DNA of 64,000 nucleotides from an uncultured Bacilli bacterium (lineage in GTDB: Bacteria > Bacillota_I > Bacilli_A > RF39 > UBA660). A program made the translations under genes and the position numbers. Under the pieces are notes generated by a model. It was not told where the DNA came from and did no database searches. It saw nothing but the letters and a program-made list of their open reading frames with translations. Of this stretch, positions 1-7,892 are shown piece after piece; position 1 is the first letter of the stretch; the number at the start of each line of letters is the position of its first letter. Where the stretch lies: NCBI GenBank assembly GCA_910584165.1, contig CAJTZU010000005.1, positions 91,866-155,865 of the forward strand, in the 5' to 3' direction.

Positions 1-256
1 TTTCATTTTTAACAACACTAGCATTTACCATAGCACCAATTAATTTTCTAGCACTTCCTGTAGTACCAACAGAAACAATTTTATAAGTTTTCTTTTTAAA
101 TTGACTCTCTAATACTTTTAATAATCTTTTTACAGCATCCATAGGATTTCCTTCTGTCCAAAGATATTCACTAGCAAGTATTTTATTGTTTTCATCAATA
201 ATAACACCTTTTGTGGAGATAGAACCGATGTCTATTCCTAAATATGCTTTTTTCAT
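1..256 (-). CDS. Acyl-CoA dehydratase activase (BadF/HgdC family), partial
   Basis: N-terminal 85 residues only; the gene runs off the left window edge. The product starts MKKAYLGIDIGSISTKG, the phosphate-1 loop of the ASKHA (actin/Hsp70/sugar kinase) fold, followed by a second nucleotide-binding stretch with VGTTGSAR. Known members (HgdC, BadF/BadG, COG1924) hydrolyse ATP to push an electron into a 2-hydroxyacyl-CoA dehydratase. The ATG overlaps the TGA of the upstream gene as ATGA, so the two are translationally coupled. The two genes upstream encode the matching dehydratase-like proteins. The substrate is unknown. The family call is firm; a role in real acyl-CoA dehydration is less sure, because such clusters also occur without a known substrate. 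Confidence 0.85.
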   Translation of the reverse strand, partial: MKKAYLGIDIGSISTKGVIIDENNKILASEYLWTEGNPMDAVKRLLKVLESQFKKKTYKIVSVGTTGSARKLIGAMVNASVVKNE

Positions 257-1320
257 TTTTTCTTCTCCTTTCTCATTATAATCATGTCATAGAAAGCTTC
301 TAATCTAGTTTGAATTCCTGTTTCACTTGTCTGTGAATCAAAACTAAAGTAAAGAATGGGGATTTTATAGTCATTACTAATTTTTTGTAGTACTGGCATA
401 GCATCTATTTCTGGGGTACATCCAAAAGATTTGACATGGACGATTCCATCAAATCCTTCTTTAGCCCATTCTAGTGCTTTATAAACAGTTGCCATAGAAG
501 TAGCGCCCATATAATATTTTACATAGTGTTTAATAAATTTCTTTTGTTTTTTACCATCATTATGAATAACAGAATTACTAACATTCATCCAACGATAGAT
601 AACGATACCTTTTTTAGCAAGTTCTTTTTCAATAAAGTGATTGCTGAAAGGTTCCATAATTGTGTAATACTCTCCAACAATTCCAATTTTAATTAATTTT
701 TTAGGTTTCTTTAGTTTTACATTCTTTAGTTTTTTCATGTACTCTTTTGTAATCTTTTTTACATCTTTTTTTGTTTCAACACTTTTCAAGGCATTTAAAT
801 ATTCTTCATGGATTTTTTCCATTTCTCCATCTTTTTTTTCAAAACCAACATTCTGTCTTACAAAATCTTCTACTTCATCGATGCATTCAACCATTTTTAA
901 AAAAGTTAATAGAGAAGAAGCAATTTTTTTCACGCTTAAATCTGGATTTACTTTTTTAAATTCCTCATAAAAGGTAAGAGGCTTTTGATAGTCTGCACGA
1001 GACATGTTGATGAATTTTACGTTGTATCCTAAGTCCTTTAGAATCTGTTCATGTAATTCGCCATAGAAACCTAATCTGCAAACACCACCTGTTTGCACTA
1101 GTGTGTTAGCGCCTGCTTCAATTGCTTCAATGTAGTTTCCTAAATTAAATTTGAAGGGTGAACATACATAATCAGGACTATACTTACTTCCTATTTCTAG
1201 TGTCTTTTTAGTAGAAGGGGGAGGAGTAATATATTCGACTCCTAATCCTTTGGTAAATAAAAATTCTAGTGCGATGTGATAATTACCAAAACGGGGGAAT
1301 GCTATTTTACATTTTTCCAT
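253..1320 (-). CDS. 2-hydroxyacyl-CoA dehydratase-like protein (COG3581 type)
   Basis: 355 residues from the ATG at 1320, chosen over an upstream in-frame TTG because AGGAGGAGCAAC lies just before it. The protein contains YVCSPFKFNLG, TGGVCRLGF and SFGCTPEID, each with a conserved Cys in the arrangement expected for a [4Fe-4S] cluster. This fits the DUF2229/HgdB-like superfamily that partners COG1924 activases. In many Clostridia the activase and both dehydratase-like parts are one very long polypeptide; here they are three adjacent genes. The start overlaps the upstream gene by 14 nt. Likely cytoplasmic and oxygen-sensitive. The reaction is not established. Confidence 0.8.
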   Translation of the reverse strand: MEKCKIAFPRFGNYHIALEFLFTKGLGVEYITPPPSTKKTLEIGSKYSPDYVCSPFKFNLGNYIEAIEAGANTLVQTGGVCRLGFYGELHEQILKDLGYNVKFINMSRADYQKPLTFYEEFKKVNPDLSVKKIASSLLTFLKMVECIDEVEDFVRQNVGFEKKDGEMEKIHEEYLNALKSVETKKDVKKITKEYMKKLKNVKLKKPKKLIKIGIVGEYYTIMEPFSNHFIEKELAKKGIVIYRWMNVSNSVIHNDGKKQKKFIKHYVKYYMGATSMATVYKALEWAKEGFDGIVHVKSFGCTPEIDAMPVLQKISNDYKIPILYFSFDSQTSETGIQTRLEAFYDMIIMRKEKKK

Positions 1321-2233
1321 GTTGCTCCTCCTTTTTAATTTTGATAATATCGACAAAGCTTTCTAATCTAGTTTCCAAACCAGCACTTCCTTCTTGCCCA
1401 TCTAGTACTAAATTTAAAATAGGAATTCCTTTTACTCTTCTTAGAATAATTTCATTTACTAAAGAATCTGGACCACATGGAAAAGAACTCATTAAAATGA
1501 TACCATCTACTTTATCTTTATATAGTTCTATTGCACCTACCAATTCCTTATTAAAAGCCCAAGGAAGTGTTTCACTAATTTTAGAGGATGCTTCTCTAGC
1601 TTCTTTTTTATCACATAAATCGGCAATAATAGGAGCAACACCTAATTCTTTTAAATACTGGATAATTGGATCTCCTATATATCTATCATAGACATTGTAT
1701 TGATGTCCAACCAATAGTATTTTTAAAGAATTTCCTTCTAATAGAGTTTCTTGTTCTCTAATATCCATAATTTGATTTGTTTTTTCATTTTGTTTAGCAA
1801 TCAAATAGGCTCTTGTAATAGCAACTTTTTTAAATCCTAGAAATTTTCCCATTTTTAAGAAGGCTCTAAATTCATTAGCAGTCTCTTTTGGATTGATATT
1901 GTAGTAAAGAATTTTTATTTTTTGTTCTCTAAAAGTATTGTTTACAACATCATAGATAGCTTGAAATTTTGTGCATACGGTTCCATCACTACCATAGCCA
2001 AATACTCTAGGTACTAAAATATAGTCACATTTATCTAACAAGTAAGCGACATGGCCTAGATAGATTTTAGAAGAAAGACATGCTTCATCTATCGCATAAA
2101 TAGTTCCATTTTTATAAATTTCTCTATTGGTATAGGGACTTACTACATAGTCTAGTCCTAATTCCTCAAAAAAGCTTTCCCATAAATAGTGATATTTATA
2201 ATATAGGAAAGCTCTTGGTATTCCAATTTTCAT
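1307..2233 (-). CDS. 2-hydroxyacyl-CoA dehydratase-like protein (COG3580 type)
   Basis: 308 residues. The ATG at 2233 is preferred to the GTG at 2245 because GGTGAG sits a normal distance upstream of it. The N-terminus MKIGIPRAFLYYKYHYLWES is typical of the COG3580 half of activase-associated proteins. Cysteines occur in DEACLSSK, GTVCTKF and SFPCGPDS, plausible Fe-S ligands. First gene of a minus-strand operon with the COG3581-type gene and the activase, so the three probably form one ATP-driven reductase/dehydratase system. Substrate unknown. Confidence 0.78.
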   Translation of the reverse strand: MKIGIPRAFLYYKYHYLWESFFEELGLDYVVSPYTNREIYKNGTIYAIDEACLSSKIYLGHVAYLLDKCDYILVPRVFGYGSDGTVCTKFQAIYDVVNNTFREQKIKILYYNINPKETANEFRAFLKMGKFLGFKKVAITRAYLIAKQNEKTNQIMDIREQETLLEGNSLKILLVGHQYNVYDRYIGDPIIQYLKELGVAPIIADLCDKKEAREASSKISETLPWAFNKELVGAIELYKDKVDGIILMSSFPCGPDSLVNEIILRRVKGIPILNLVLDGQEGSAGLETRLESFVDIIKIKKEEQHGKM

Positions 2234-2253
2234 ACAACTCACCACTCACAATT

Positions 2254-2283
2254 ATTTTATCATAAAATGTATAAATCTGATAA
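2254..2283 (-). promoter_or_regulatory. Possible promoter of the dehydratase-like operon
   Basis: On the minus strand TTATCA (2283-2278) and TAAAAT (2259-2254) are separated by 18 nt and lie just upstream of the first gene. This is a weak match. It diverges from the promoter at 2291. Confidence 0.35.
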
Positions 2284-2290
2284 AAAAATG

Positions 2291-2299
2291 TGCTATAAT
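2291..2299 (+). promoter_or_regulatory. Extended -10 promoter of the cupin gene
   Basis: TGCTATAAT fits TGnTATAAT exactly and ends 19 nt before the chosen start at 2319. No clear -35 is visible. This element also creates the false ATG at 2298. Confidence 0.55.
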
Positions 2300-2318
2300 G
2301 GAAAAGTGGAGGATGGAT

Positions 2319-2651
2319 ATGTATAAGAAAATATCAAAGAATGAAAAAGTAACAAGAAAGATTAGTGAAGTTCATTCTGCAGATAATTATCTAACAAAAG
2401 AGATAACAGAAAATGTGAGTTTAGCAGTCACTAAATTGAATGGAAATTTAGATTCTAGTAAGATAGAAAATGAAAGAGTTTACTATTTTATAGAAGCGAA
2501 TGTAGATTTTATAATAGATGATGAAAAAGTTCATTGTGAAAGTGGAGATGTACTATACTTAGAAAAGGGTACCACTTACTCTGCTTGTGGTGAATTTGAG
2601 GCAGTTACAGTAAATGTTCCTGCTTATGGGGTAAAAAAAGAATTACGATAA
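2319..2651 (+). CDS. Small cupin-like protein
   Basis: 110 residues from the ATG at 2319, which has GTGGAGG six nt upstream. The in-frame ATG at 2298 lies inside the promoter -10 and is unlikely. The sequence YYFIEANVDFIIDDEKVHC...SGDVLYLEKGTTYSACG follows the two-strand cupin pattern (a G-D-hydrophobic turn then PxG-like GTTY), but the metal-binding His residues of classical cupin motif 1 are not evident. It lies 14 nt before a metallo-hydrolase gene and is probably co-transcribed with it. Function unknown. Confidence 0.6.
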   Translation: MYKKISKNEKVTRKISEVHSADNYLTKEITENVSLAVTKLNGNLDSSKIENERVYYFIEANVDFIIDDEKVHCESGDVLYLEKGTTYSACGEFEAVTVNVPAYGVKKELR

Positions 2652-2665
2652 AATGGAGGAATAAA

Positions 2666-3295
2666 ATGAAAGAATTATTAGAAAATGTAATTGTTAGAAA
2701 ACAAAATACAATTCAAATAGAGGATATTTATTTTGATCCTTATTTAGAGGATAGTGAAACACATGATGCTCGTGCAATCTTTATTACGCATTCTCATTAT
2801 GATCATTTCTCAAAGGAAGATATTGCAAAAGTAAAAAATGAAGATACTATTTTAATTATTCCGAAGGATTGTTTGGTAGGCGCACTTGATCAATTTGATA
2901 AAAATCACATTTTGGTAGTAGAGCCAAATCAAGATTATGTAGTAGGAGACTTAAGATTTCATACAGTTCCTATGTATAATCGAAATAAAGGATATCATCC
3001 CAAAGAGAACAATTGGGTTGGGTATCTTTTAGATTATAATGATGTTACTTATTATATAGTAGGGGATTCTGATGAAACTCCAGAACTTGTAAGTATAAAT
3101 TGTGATGTATTATTTATTCCAATAGGAGGAACTTATACAATGGATGTAAAAGAAGCAGTATCTGCTACCAAATTAATTCATCCAAAGGTAGTTATTCCCA
3201 CTCATTATGGAACTGTTGTTGGAACTATTCAAGATGCTTATCAATTTCAGAAAGAATTAGAAGGAATAGTATCCTGTGAAATTTATCAAAAATAA
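2666..3295 (+). CDS. Metallo-beta-lactamase-fold hydrolase
   Basis: 209 residues; GGAGGA precedes the ATG. HSHYDH near residue 50 is the dinuclear-zinc HxHxDH motif. VGDSDETPEL (Asp ligand) and a late PTHYG (His ligand) complete the metal site. Length and spacing resemble the UPF0173/UlaG-like group of small MBL hydrolases. The substrate cannot be told from sequence. It follows the cupin gene closely and ends in a terminator hairpin. Confidence 0.85.
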   Translation: MKELLENVIVRKQNTIQIEDIYFDPYLEDSETHDARAIFITHSHYDHFSKEDIAKVKNEDTILIIPKDCLVGALDQFDKNHILVVEPNQDYVVGDLRFHTVPMYNRNKGYHPKENNWVGYLLDYNDVTYYIVGDSDETPELVSINCDVLFIPIGGTYTMDVKEAVSATKLIHPKVVIPTHYGTVVGTIQDAYQFQKELEGIVSCEIYQK

Positions 3296-3316
3296 CACGA
3301 ACATGTTATTTTTTTT
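3291..3316 (+). terminator. Rho-independent terminator after the MBL hydrolase
   Basis: AATAACA / TGTTATT stem with a 6-nt loop, followed by eight or more T. The left arm overlaps the stop codon. Confidence 0.6.
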
Positions 3317-3347
3317 GTGCATTCGCATATCCTACTATGAGGTGTAT

Positions 3348-4313
3348 ATGAAAAAAGTTGTGTTATTAATGGGGGGAGAATCTTTAGAACATGAAGTTTC
3401 TCTCCAATCTTCTAAATCTATTTTAGAAAATATAGATTCTAAAAGATATGAGGTAATTCCTATTATCATTAGTAAAGATGGGACTTGGTATCATTATTAT
3501 GGAAAAGTAGAAAATTTACTACATTGGGAAGGGGAAGATATAGAAGTAATTTCCAATGTAATAGGGACATTAAAGAAAGTAGATATTGTACTACCCATGA
3601 TACATGGAAAAAATGGGGAGGATGGAAAACTGCAAGGTTTTTTAGAACTGTTCCATATTCCTTATGTTGGATGCAACAGTAAAACTAGTATGTTAGGAAT
3701 GGATAAGGAATATATGAAATTATTAGCGAAAGAGCATGATATTCCACAGTTGCCATATCAAGTCTTGAAAGATAAAAAAAAGAAACTCTCTATAGATTTC
3801 CCTGTTATTGTAAAACCAGCTAATGGTGGCTCTTCTATCGGAATTGGTATTGCTCATCAAGCAAAAGAATTTCAAAAAAAGTTATCAGATGCATTTGCAT
3901 GTGATTCTAAAGTAATTGTAGAAAAATATGGTAGAGTAAGGGAATTAGAAATTGGAATTTTAACAGATAAGAAGAAATGTTATTTATCAAATATAGGGGA
4001 AATATTAACGAATGGTAAGTTTTATGATTATGATAAAAAATATGTAGATAGTATTTCTACTACTGTAGCACCAGAATTATCTAATAAAATAAAAAAAGAA
4101 ATAGAATCTTTAGCAAAAAAAATAGTATCCATTTTCGAATTAAAAGGAATGACTAGAATTGATTTCTTTTATGAGGAAGATACGAATACCATTTATTTTA
4201 ATGAGATTAATACGATTCCTGGTTTTACTATCATTAGTATGTATCCAAAACTTTGGGAGTCTAAAAAAATGAATTATCAAAAACTGTTAAGTAACTTAAT
4301 TGAATGGTCTTAG
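3348..4313 (+). CDS. ddl: D-alanine--D-alanine ligase
   Basis: 321 residues starting MKKVVLLMGGESLEHEVSLQ, the family's N-terminal substrate-binding motif. The ATG at 3348 has GAGGTG upstream; the longer reading to 3276 would start inside the MBL gene. IHGKNGEDGKLQG is the Ddl signature, VKPANGGSSIGI the ATP-grasp glycine loop, and TRIDFF...YFNEINTIPGFT holds the Mg-binding Asp, Glu and Asn near the C-terminus. The enzyme joins two D-Ala for peptidoglycan precursors in the cytoplasm. Nothing suggests D-Ala-D-Lac specificity, though that cannot be judged with certainty by eye. Confidence 0.92.
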   Translation: MKKVVLLMGGESLEHEVSLQSSKSILENIDSKRYEVIPIIISKDGTWYHYYGKVENLLHWEGEDIEVISNVIGTLKKVDIVLPMIHGKNGEDGKLQGFLELFHIPYVGCNSKTSMLGMDKEYMKLLAKEHDIPQLPYQVLKDKKKKLSIDFPVIVKPANGGSSIGIGIAHQAKEFQKKLSDAFACDSKVIVEKYGRVRELEIGILTDKKKCYLSNIGEILTNGKFYDYDKKYVDSISTTVAPELSNKIKKEIESLAKKIVSIFELKGMTRIDFFYEEDTNTIYFNEINTIPGFTIISMYPKLWESKKMNYQKLLSNLIEWS

Positions 4314-4317
4314 CTTA

Positions 4318-4346
4318 TTGAACTTTTAAAGAATTAATGATAAAAT
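4318..4346 (+). promoter_or_regulatory. Promoter of pyruvate kinase
   Basis: TTGAAC (4318-4323), a 17-nt spacer and TAAAAT (4341-4346); start codon 28 nt further on. Confidence 0.7.
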
Positions 4347-4373
4347 GTAGTAGTTTTGAAAGGATGTAGTAAG

Positions 4374-5765
4374 ATGAAAAAGACAAAAATAGTATGTAGT
4401 ATAGGCCCTTCTAGTACGGATATTGAAACATTTTCAAAAATGGTAGAGGCAGGAATGAATGTAGCACGTATCAATTTTTCTCACGAGACAGAAGAAGGTT
4501 GCGAAAAAGTAGTTCATTTAGTAGAGGAAGTAAATAGATGTGGGAATCATATTGCGATTATGTATGATACAAAAGGTCCTGACTTTAGGACAGGAGCTTT
4601 AATGGAAGAGAATGTTGAACTAAAAGAAGGAGAAACTATTCAACTTGTAAAAGAAGATATTTTAGGAACTGCTTCTAAAATTAGTGTCAATTATAAAAGT
4701 GCGATTGATACAATTCCAGTGCATTCTATTATTTTAATTGAAGACGGGTTATTTAAATTAGAGGTAATTGATAAAGATAGTGAATCTTTAACTTGTCGTA
4801 TTTTAGTTGGAGGTAGTCTTGGAGCTCATAAAGGAATCAATGTTCCAGGAGTAGATTTAGAAGAACCTTTTTTAAGTGAAATTGATAAAAAAGATATTAC
4901 TTATGCTTGTAAGCATGAAGGGGATTTTATTGCTCTTTCTTTTGTTTCTTGCAAAGAAGATGTTTTAAGTGTAAGAAAATTAATTGAAGAAAATGGTTCT
5001 ACTATGCAAATTATTTCAAAAATAGAATCTACGAATGCGATTGCTAATATTGATGAAATTATTGAAGCAAGTGATGGCATTATGGTGGCACGTGGTGATT
5101 TAGGAGTAGAGGTTCCAATGAAAGAATTACCAATTCTTCAAAAAATGATGATTAAAAAGTGCCGTGAAAAAGGAAAAATCTGTATTGTAGCAACAGAAAT
5201 GCTTTCTAGTATGACAAAAAAAATAAGACCAACACGTGCCGAAGTATCTGATGTTGCAAATGCAGTATTAGATGGTACAGATGCCGTTATGTTAAGTAAT
5301 GAAACCACTATTGGAAGTTATCCAGTAGAAGCTGTTTCTATTATGTCAGAAACTTGTGAGAATACAGAAAATTATTTAGAGTATGAGCATGGTATTTATC
5401 CAAAGAGTAATGATATTATGTCCACAATTGCTCATAGCGTGGTAGTTGCTTCTAACAGTATTGATGCTAGTGCGATATTAGCAGCTACTTTAAGTGGAGA
5501 TACTGCTCGTCATATTAGTGCATTAAGACCTAGATCTATTATTTTAGCAACTTGTACAACCGATAAAGTAGCGCGTTCTTTAGCATTTCATTTTGGTGTT
5601 TATCCTTCAGTTGTTCCAATTTCTTATACAACTGATGAAATCATTGAAAACGCAGTATCTGCGGGAAAGCAAATTTTGGGATTAGGGCAGGGAGACAGAG
5701 TAGTAGTAACAGGTGGCTTTCCACAATCTAAAAGTACAAACTTTTTAAAAATAGAAGAAATATAA
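4374..5765 (+). CDS. pyk: Pyruvate kinase
   Basis: 463 residues from the ATG at 4374; a TTG 18 nt upstream is in frame but lacks support. Family motifs in order: CSIGPSS and MNVARINFSHE (substrate and ATP site), YDTKGPDFRTG, then IISKIES with the catalytic Lys, DGIMVARGDLGVEVP binding Mg and phosphate, and PTRAEVSDVANAVLDGTDAVML. The usual SGET after this is SNET here, a small departure. The protein ends with the allosteric C-domain and has no extra PEP-utiliser domain. It makes pyruvate and ATP from PEP and ADP. It has its own promoter and its terminator overlaps the stop codon. Confidence 0.95.
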   Translation: MKKTKIVCSIGPSSTDIETFSKMVEAGMNVARINFSHETEEGCEKVVHLVEEVNRCGNHIAIMYDTKGPDFRTGALMEENVELKEGETIQLVKEDILGTASKISVNYKSAIDTIPVHSIILIEDGLFKLEVIDKDSESLTCRILVGGSLGAHKGINVPGVDLEEPFLSEIDKKDITYACKHEGDFIALSFVSCKEDVLSVRKLIEENGSTMQIISKIESTNAIANIDEIIEASDGIMVARGDLGVEVPMKELPILQKMMIKKCREKGKICIVATEMLSSMTKKIRPTRAEVSDVANAVLDGTDAVMLSNETTIGSYPVEAVSIMSETCENTENYLEYEHGIYPKSNDIMSTIAHSVVVASNSIDASAILAATLSGDTARHISALRPRSIILATCTTDKVARSLAFHFGVYPSVVPISYTTDEIIENAVSAGKQILGLGQGDRVVVTGGFPQSKSTNFLKIEEI

Positions 5766-5782
5766 AAATATTTCTTTTTTTT
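5756..5782 (+). terminator. Rho-independent terminator of pyk
   Basis: AGAAATAT / ATATTTCT stem, 4-nt A loop, then eight T. The T-run leads straight into the TGATATAAT promoter of the next gene. Confidence 0.65.
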
Positions 5783-5783
5783 G

Positions 5784-5792
5784 TGATATAAT
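5784..5792 (+). promoter_or_regulatory. Extended -10 promoter
   Basis: TGATATAAT, fitting TGnTATAAT, 25 nt before the start of the next gene. Confidence 0.55.
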
Positions 5793-5817
5793 ATCTTTAG
5801 AATAAGAGGTAGAGAAA

Positions 5818-6354
5818 ATGAATAAAAAAGTACAGACTACGACATGGCTAGATTTATTAACCTATATAATTCTTCCTTTAGTTATTATCGGAAATACATG
5901 GAATGTAATTACTACATTGTTATATTCTAAATTGGAAATCTATACTATTTTAATAACAATAGTAGAGATATTTTTTATTGTTTTTTATGGATATACTCTA
6001 TATCGTACCCACCAAAGAAGTGAGATAGCACCTAAATTGTTAACAGGGTTATTCTGGATAACATCTTTTCAAACAAGTGCTGAATTTGCTAATACAGAAT
6101 GCATTAATAAAGGTTATAACTTCTTTTTGATGTTTGCCATTTATCTACTATTTTGCTATATTGTATGGGTTCGAACGAATCAAGTTTATTTAGAAAAAAG
6201 AATGGATTTATTTAAAAATAAGTCTTCTTTAAAAACAATTCACCGTTGTGAAAAGTGTAAAAGATTAATTCCTAATGGTAAAGATTGCCCTCATTGTAAA
6301 ACATCCGAAGAAAAGAAAAAAGTTGACAAAAAGGTGACAGAAAAGGAAAAATAA
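5818..6354 (+). CDS. Membrane protein with C-terminal zinc ribbon
   Basis: 178 residues. Four hydrophobic segments fill roughly residues 10-120 (for example ILPLVIIGNTWNVITTLLY and FFLMFAIYLLFCYIVWV). The cytoplasmic tail holds CEKCKRLIPNGKDCPHC, a four-Cys zinc-ribbon knuckle pair, and then a highly charged Lys/Glu end. I do not recognise the family. Zinc ribbons joined to membrane segments recur in this region (see the genes at 16122 and 17337), so a shared architecture is possible. It has its own promoter and is probably monocistronic. Confidence 0.7.
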   Translation: MNKKVQTTTWLDLLTYIILPLVIIGNTWNVITTLLYSKLEIYTILITIVEIFFIVFYGYTLYRTHQRSEIAPKLLTGLFWITSFQTSAEFANTECINKGYNFFLMFAIYLLFCYIVWVRTNQVYLEKRMDLFKNKSSLKTIHRCEKCKRLIPNGKDCPHCKTSEEKKKVDKKVTEKEK

Positions 6355-6386
6355 TTTTTTCTTTTTTTATTGCTTAAAAAAGTTTG

Positions 6387-6395
6387 TGATATACT
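6387..6395 (+). promoter_or_regulatory. Extended -10 promoter
   Basis: TGATATACT, one base off TATAAT but with the TGn extension, preceded by a T-rich tract after the previous stop codon. Confidence 0.5.
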
Positions 6396-6422
6396 CTTAA
6401 TGTAAGTAAAGGAGAGTAAATT

Positions 6423-7301
6423 ATGGAAAATAATAATATTCAACCAGAAAAATCTAACACAAAAAAGATGTTTGTTATCATCGCAGGAATTATTGTTGTA
6501 GCAGTCATTGCTATTTTATTGGTACTATTATTAAATAAAGAACCTAAAACTTCATCTTCTAAAAATAGTAATACTAGTACAAATACTAATACTTCAAGTA
6601 ATACCAATACGAATACAAATGAAAATAAAAAGGAACCAGTAATAGATGCTGATTATGTTAGTGTTCAGTATAAAAATGAACATGGTTTGAGTTATATTAA
6701 TGATATTGCTGTAAAAGGAGAACAAATTAAAGTACCTTTTATCACTTTTGATACATCAGATGCAGATAAAGTAAATAAGGAAATTAAAGATTTATATACA
6801 GAATATGAAAGTAGAATAAAAGAATCTACAAAGTGTATGGAAACTGAAGAAGATATTCCATGTGGTATTCATTCAATAGGCTATAAAACATATACTACAG
6901 ACGATATTCTTTCTATTGTAGTATTGATGGCTTCTTCTGCAACGAGTGTACCAATTCCTGATTATTTAGTATATAGCTTTGATAGTAAAACTGGTAAGTT
7001 GTTAACTTTGGAGGATTTATTGACTAAAAAGGGAATGACAAAAGAGCAATTGATACAAAGTTCTTTAGAGTCTATAAAACAATTTGCTATGAGCGAAGAT
7101 TATAAAGATAGTGGTATGCTTGAAAAAATGACAGAGATAGAAAACTTTATTAGAAAAAATATTGATTTGAATCAGACTAAAATTACAGCAGAGTCTGGTG
7201 TAGCATATTTTATTGGAGATACAAAAGGATTTAATATAATAACTACTTTATATAGTGATTGGGAAAATGAAAGTTTTGTTCAAATTCTTTATCTGCAATA
7301 A
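6423..7301 (+). CDS. Anchored extracytoplasmic protein, DUF3298/RsiV-like domain
   Basis: 292 residues; GGAGAG upstream. A single transmembrane segment (about 16-37, VIIAGIIVVAVIAILLVLLL) is followed by an Asn/Ser/Thr linker and then a globular exported domain. VNKEIKDLYTEYESR, DDILSIVVLMASS and YLVYSFDSKTGKLLTLEDLL follow the pattern of the DUF4163/DUF3298 pair found in PdaC and anti-sigma RsiV. The next-but-one gene (7893) is a clear paralogue. No sigma-factor gene is adjacent, so an anti-sigma role is not supported; cell-wall or ligand binding is equally possible. Confidence 0.65.
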   Translation: MENNNIQPEKSNTKKMFVIIAGIIVVAVIAILLVLLLNKEPKTSSSKNSNTSTNTNTSSNTNTNTNENKKEPVIDADYVSVQYKNEHGLSYINDIAVKGEQIKVPFITFDTSDADKVNKEIKDLYTEYESRIKESTKCMETEEDIPCGIHSIGYKTYTTDDILSIVVLMASSATSVPIPDYLVYSFDSKTGKLLTLEDLLTKKGMTKEQLIQSSLESIKQFAMSEDYKDSGMLEKMTEIENFIRKNIDLNQTKITAESGVAYFIGDTKGFNIITTLYSDWENESFVQILYLQ

Positions 7302-7324
7302 TATTTGACAAAAGTAGACAAGAA

Positions 7325-7350
7325 AAAGAGAATTTACTTCTCTTTTTTTT
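7325..7350 (+). terminator. Rho-independent terminator
   Basis: AAAGAGAA / TTCTCTTT stem, TTTAC loop, then a run of T. Confidence 0.75.
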
Positions 7351-7367
7351 ATAAAAAAAAAAAGATA

Positions 7368-7376
7368 TGATATAAT
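7368..7376 (+). promoter_or_regulatory. Extended -10 promoter
   Basis: TGATATAAT, 22 nt before the start of the next gene and directly after the preceding terminator. Confidence 0.55.
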
Positions 7377-7398
7377 AAAAATAGGATGGTGATACAAA

Positions 7399-7878
7399 AT
7401 GGAGAGACTAAAGCTAATAGATGACATTAGAACTCAAGCGCTAGCTCTCATGGCAGAAGACACTAATTTAACCTATGATGTTGCTAGTATGAAAGCTAAG
7501 AATGAATTAGTCGGGGAAGACACTATCACAAAGTATCATCAAGGAATAGACATGAAAGATACTATCATGGATATTGCTAAAAAAGAATTAGGAGAAGATA
7601 TTCGTGTAGATTTATATCAAGAGGCGCAATTAAAAGAAATGATTGTCGCTAATCGTTTAGGAGTAGATGTTGACTCTTTTGTTAGCATATTTTTAACACC
7701 AGAACAAATTCATTTTATAACACTTGTTGCTTTAAAAGGTGATGATATTAGTAGATATATGCTAGATTTTCAATTTGATCCAAAAGAAGAGATGGATAAA
7801 TTAATGAAGGAAGAATCTACAAACGAAAAGGAAACTAGTTATCAGAAAATAATTACCAATAATTATGAAGCAGCTTAA
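7399..7878 (+). CDS. Hypothetical protein, helical, soluble
   Basis: 159 residues, no membrane segment or signal peptide. Mostly helical and charged, with DAxxK-like stretches (VASMKAKNELVG) and a C-terminal Lys/Glu/Asn tail. I do not recognise the family. It starts a two-gene unit: the following anchored protein begins 14 nt after its stop codon, so the two may act together. GGTGAT precedes the ATG. Confidence 0.6.
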   Translation: MERLKLIDDIRTQALALMAEDTNLTYDVASMKAKNELVGEDTITKYHQGIDMKDTIMDIAKKELGEDIRVDLYQEAQLKEMIVANRLGVDVDSFVSIFLTPEQIHFITLVALKGDDISRYMLDFQFDPKEEMDKLMKEESTNEKETSYQKIITNNYEAA

Positions 7879-7892
7879 AAGGAGTTATGAAG

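Noticed and set aside
2298..2318. Upstream ATG of the cupin gene
   Set aside because: It lies in the TATAATG of the promoter; the ATG at 2319 has the ribosome site.
3348..4313. Glycopeptide-resistance locus from ddl plus a VanZ gene
   Set aside because: The two are 59 kb apart and no vanA/H/X-like genes are present; the ligase fits ordinary ddl.
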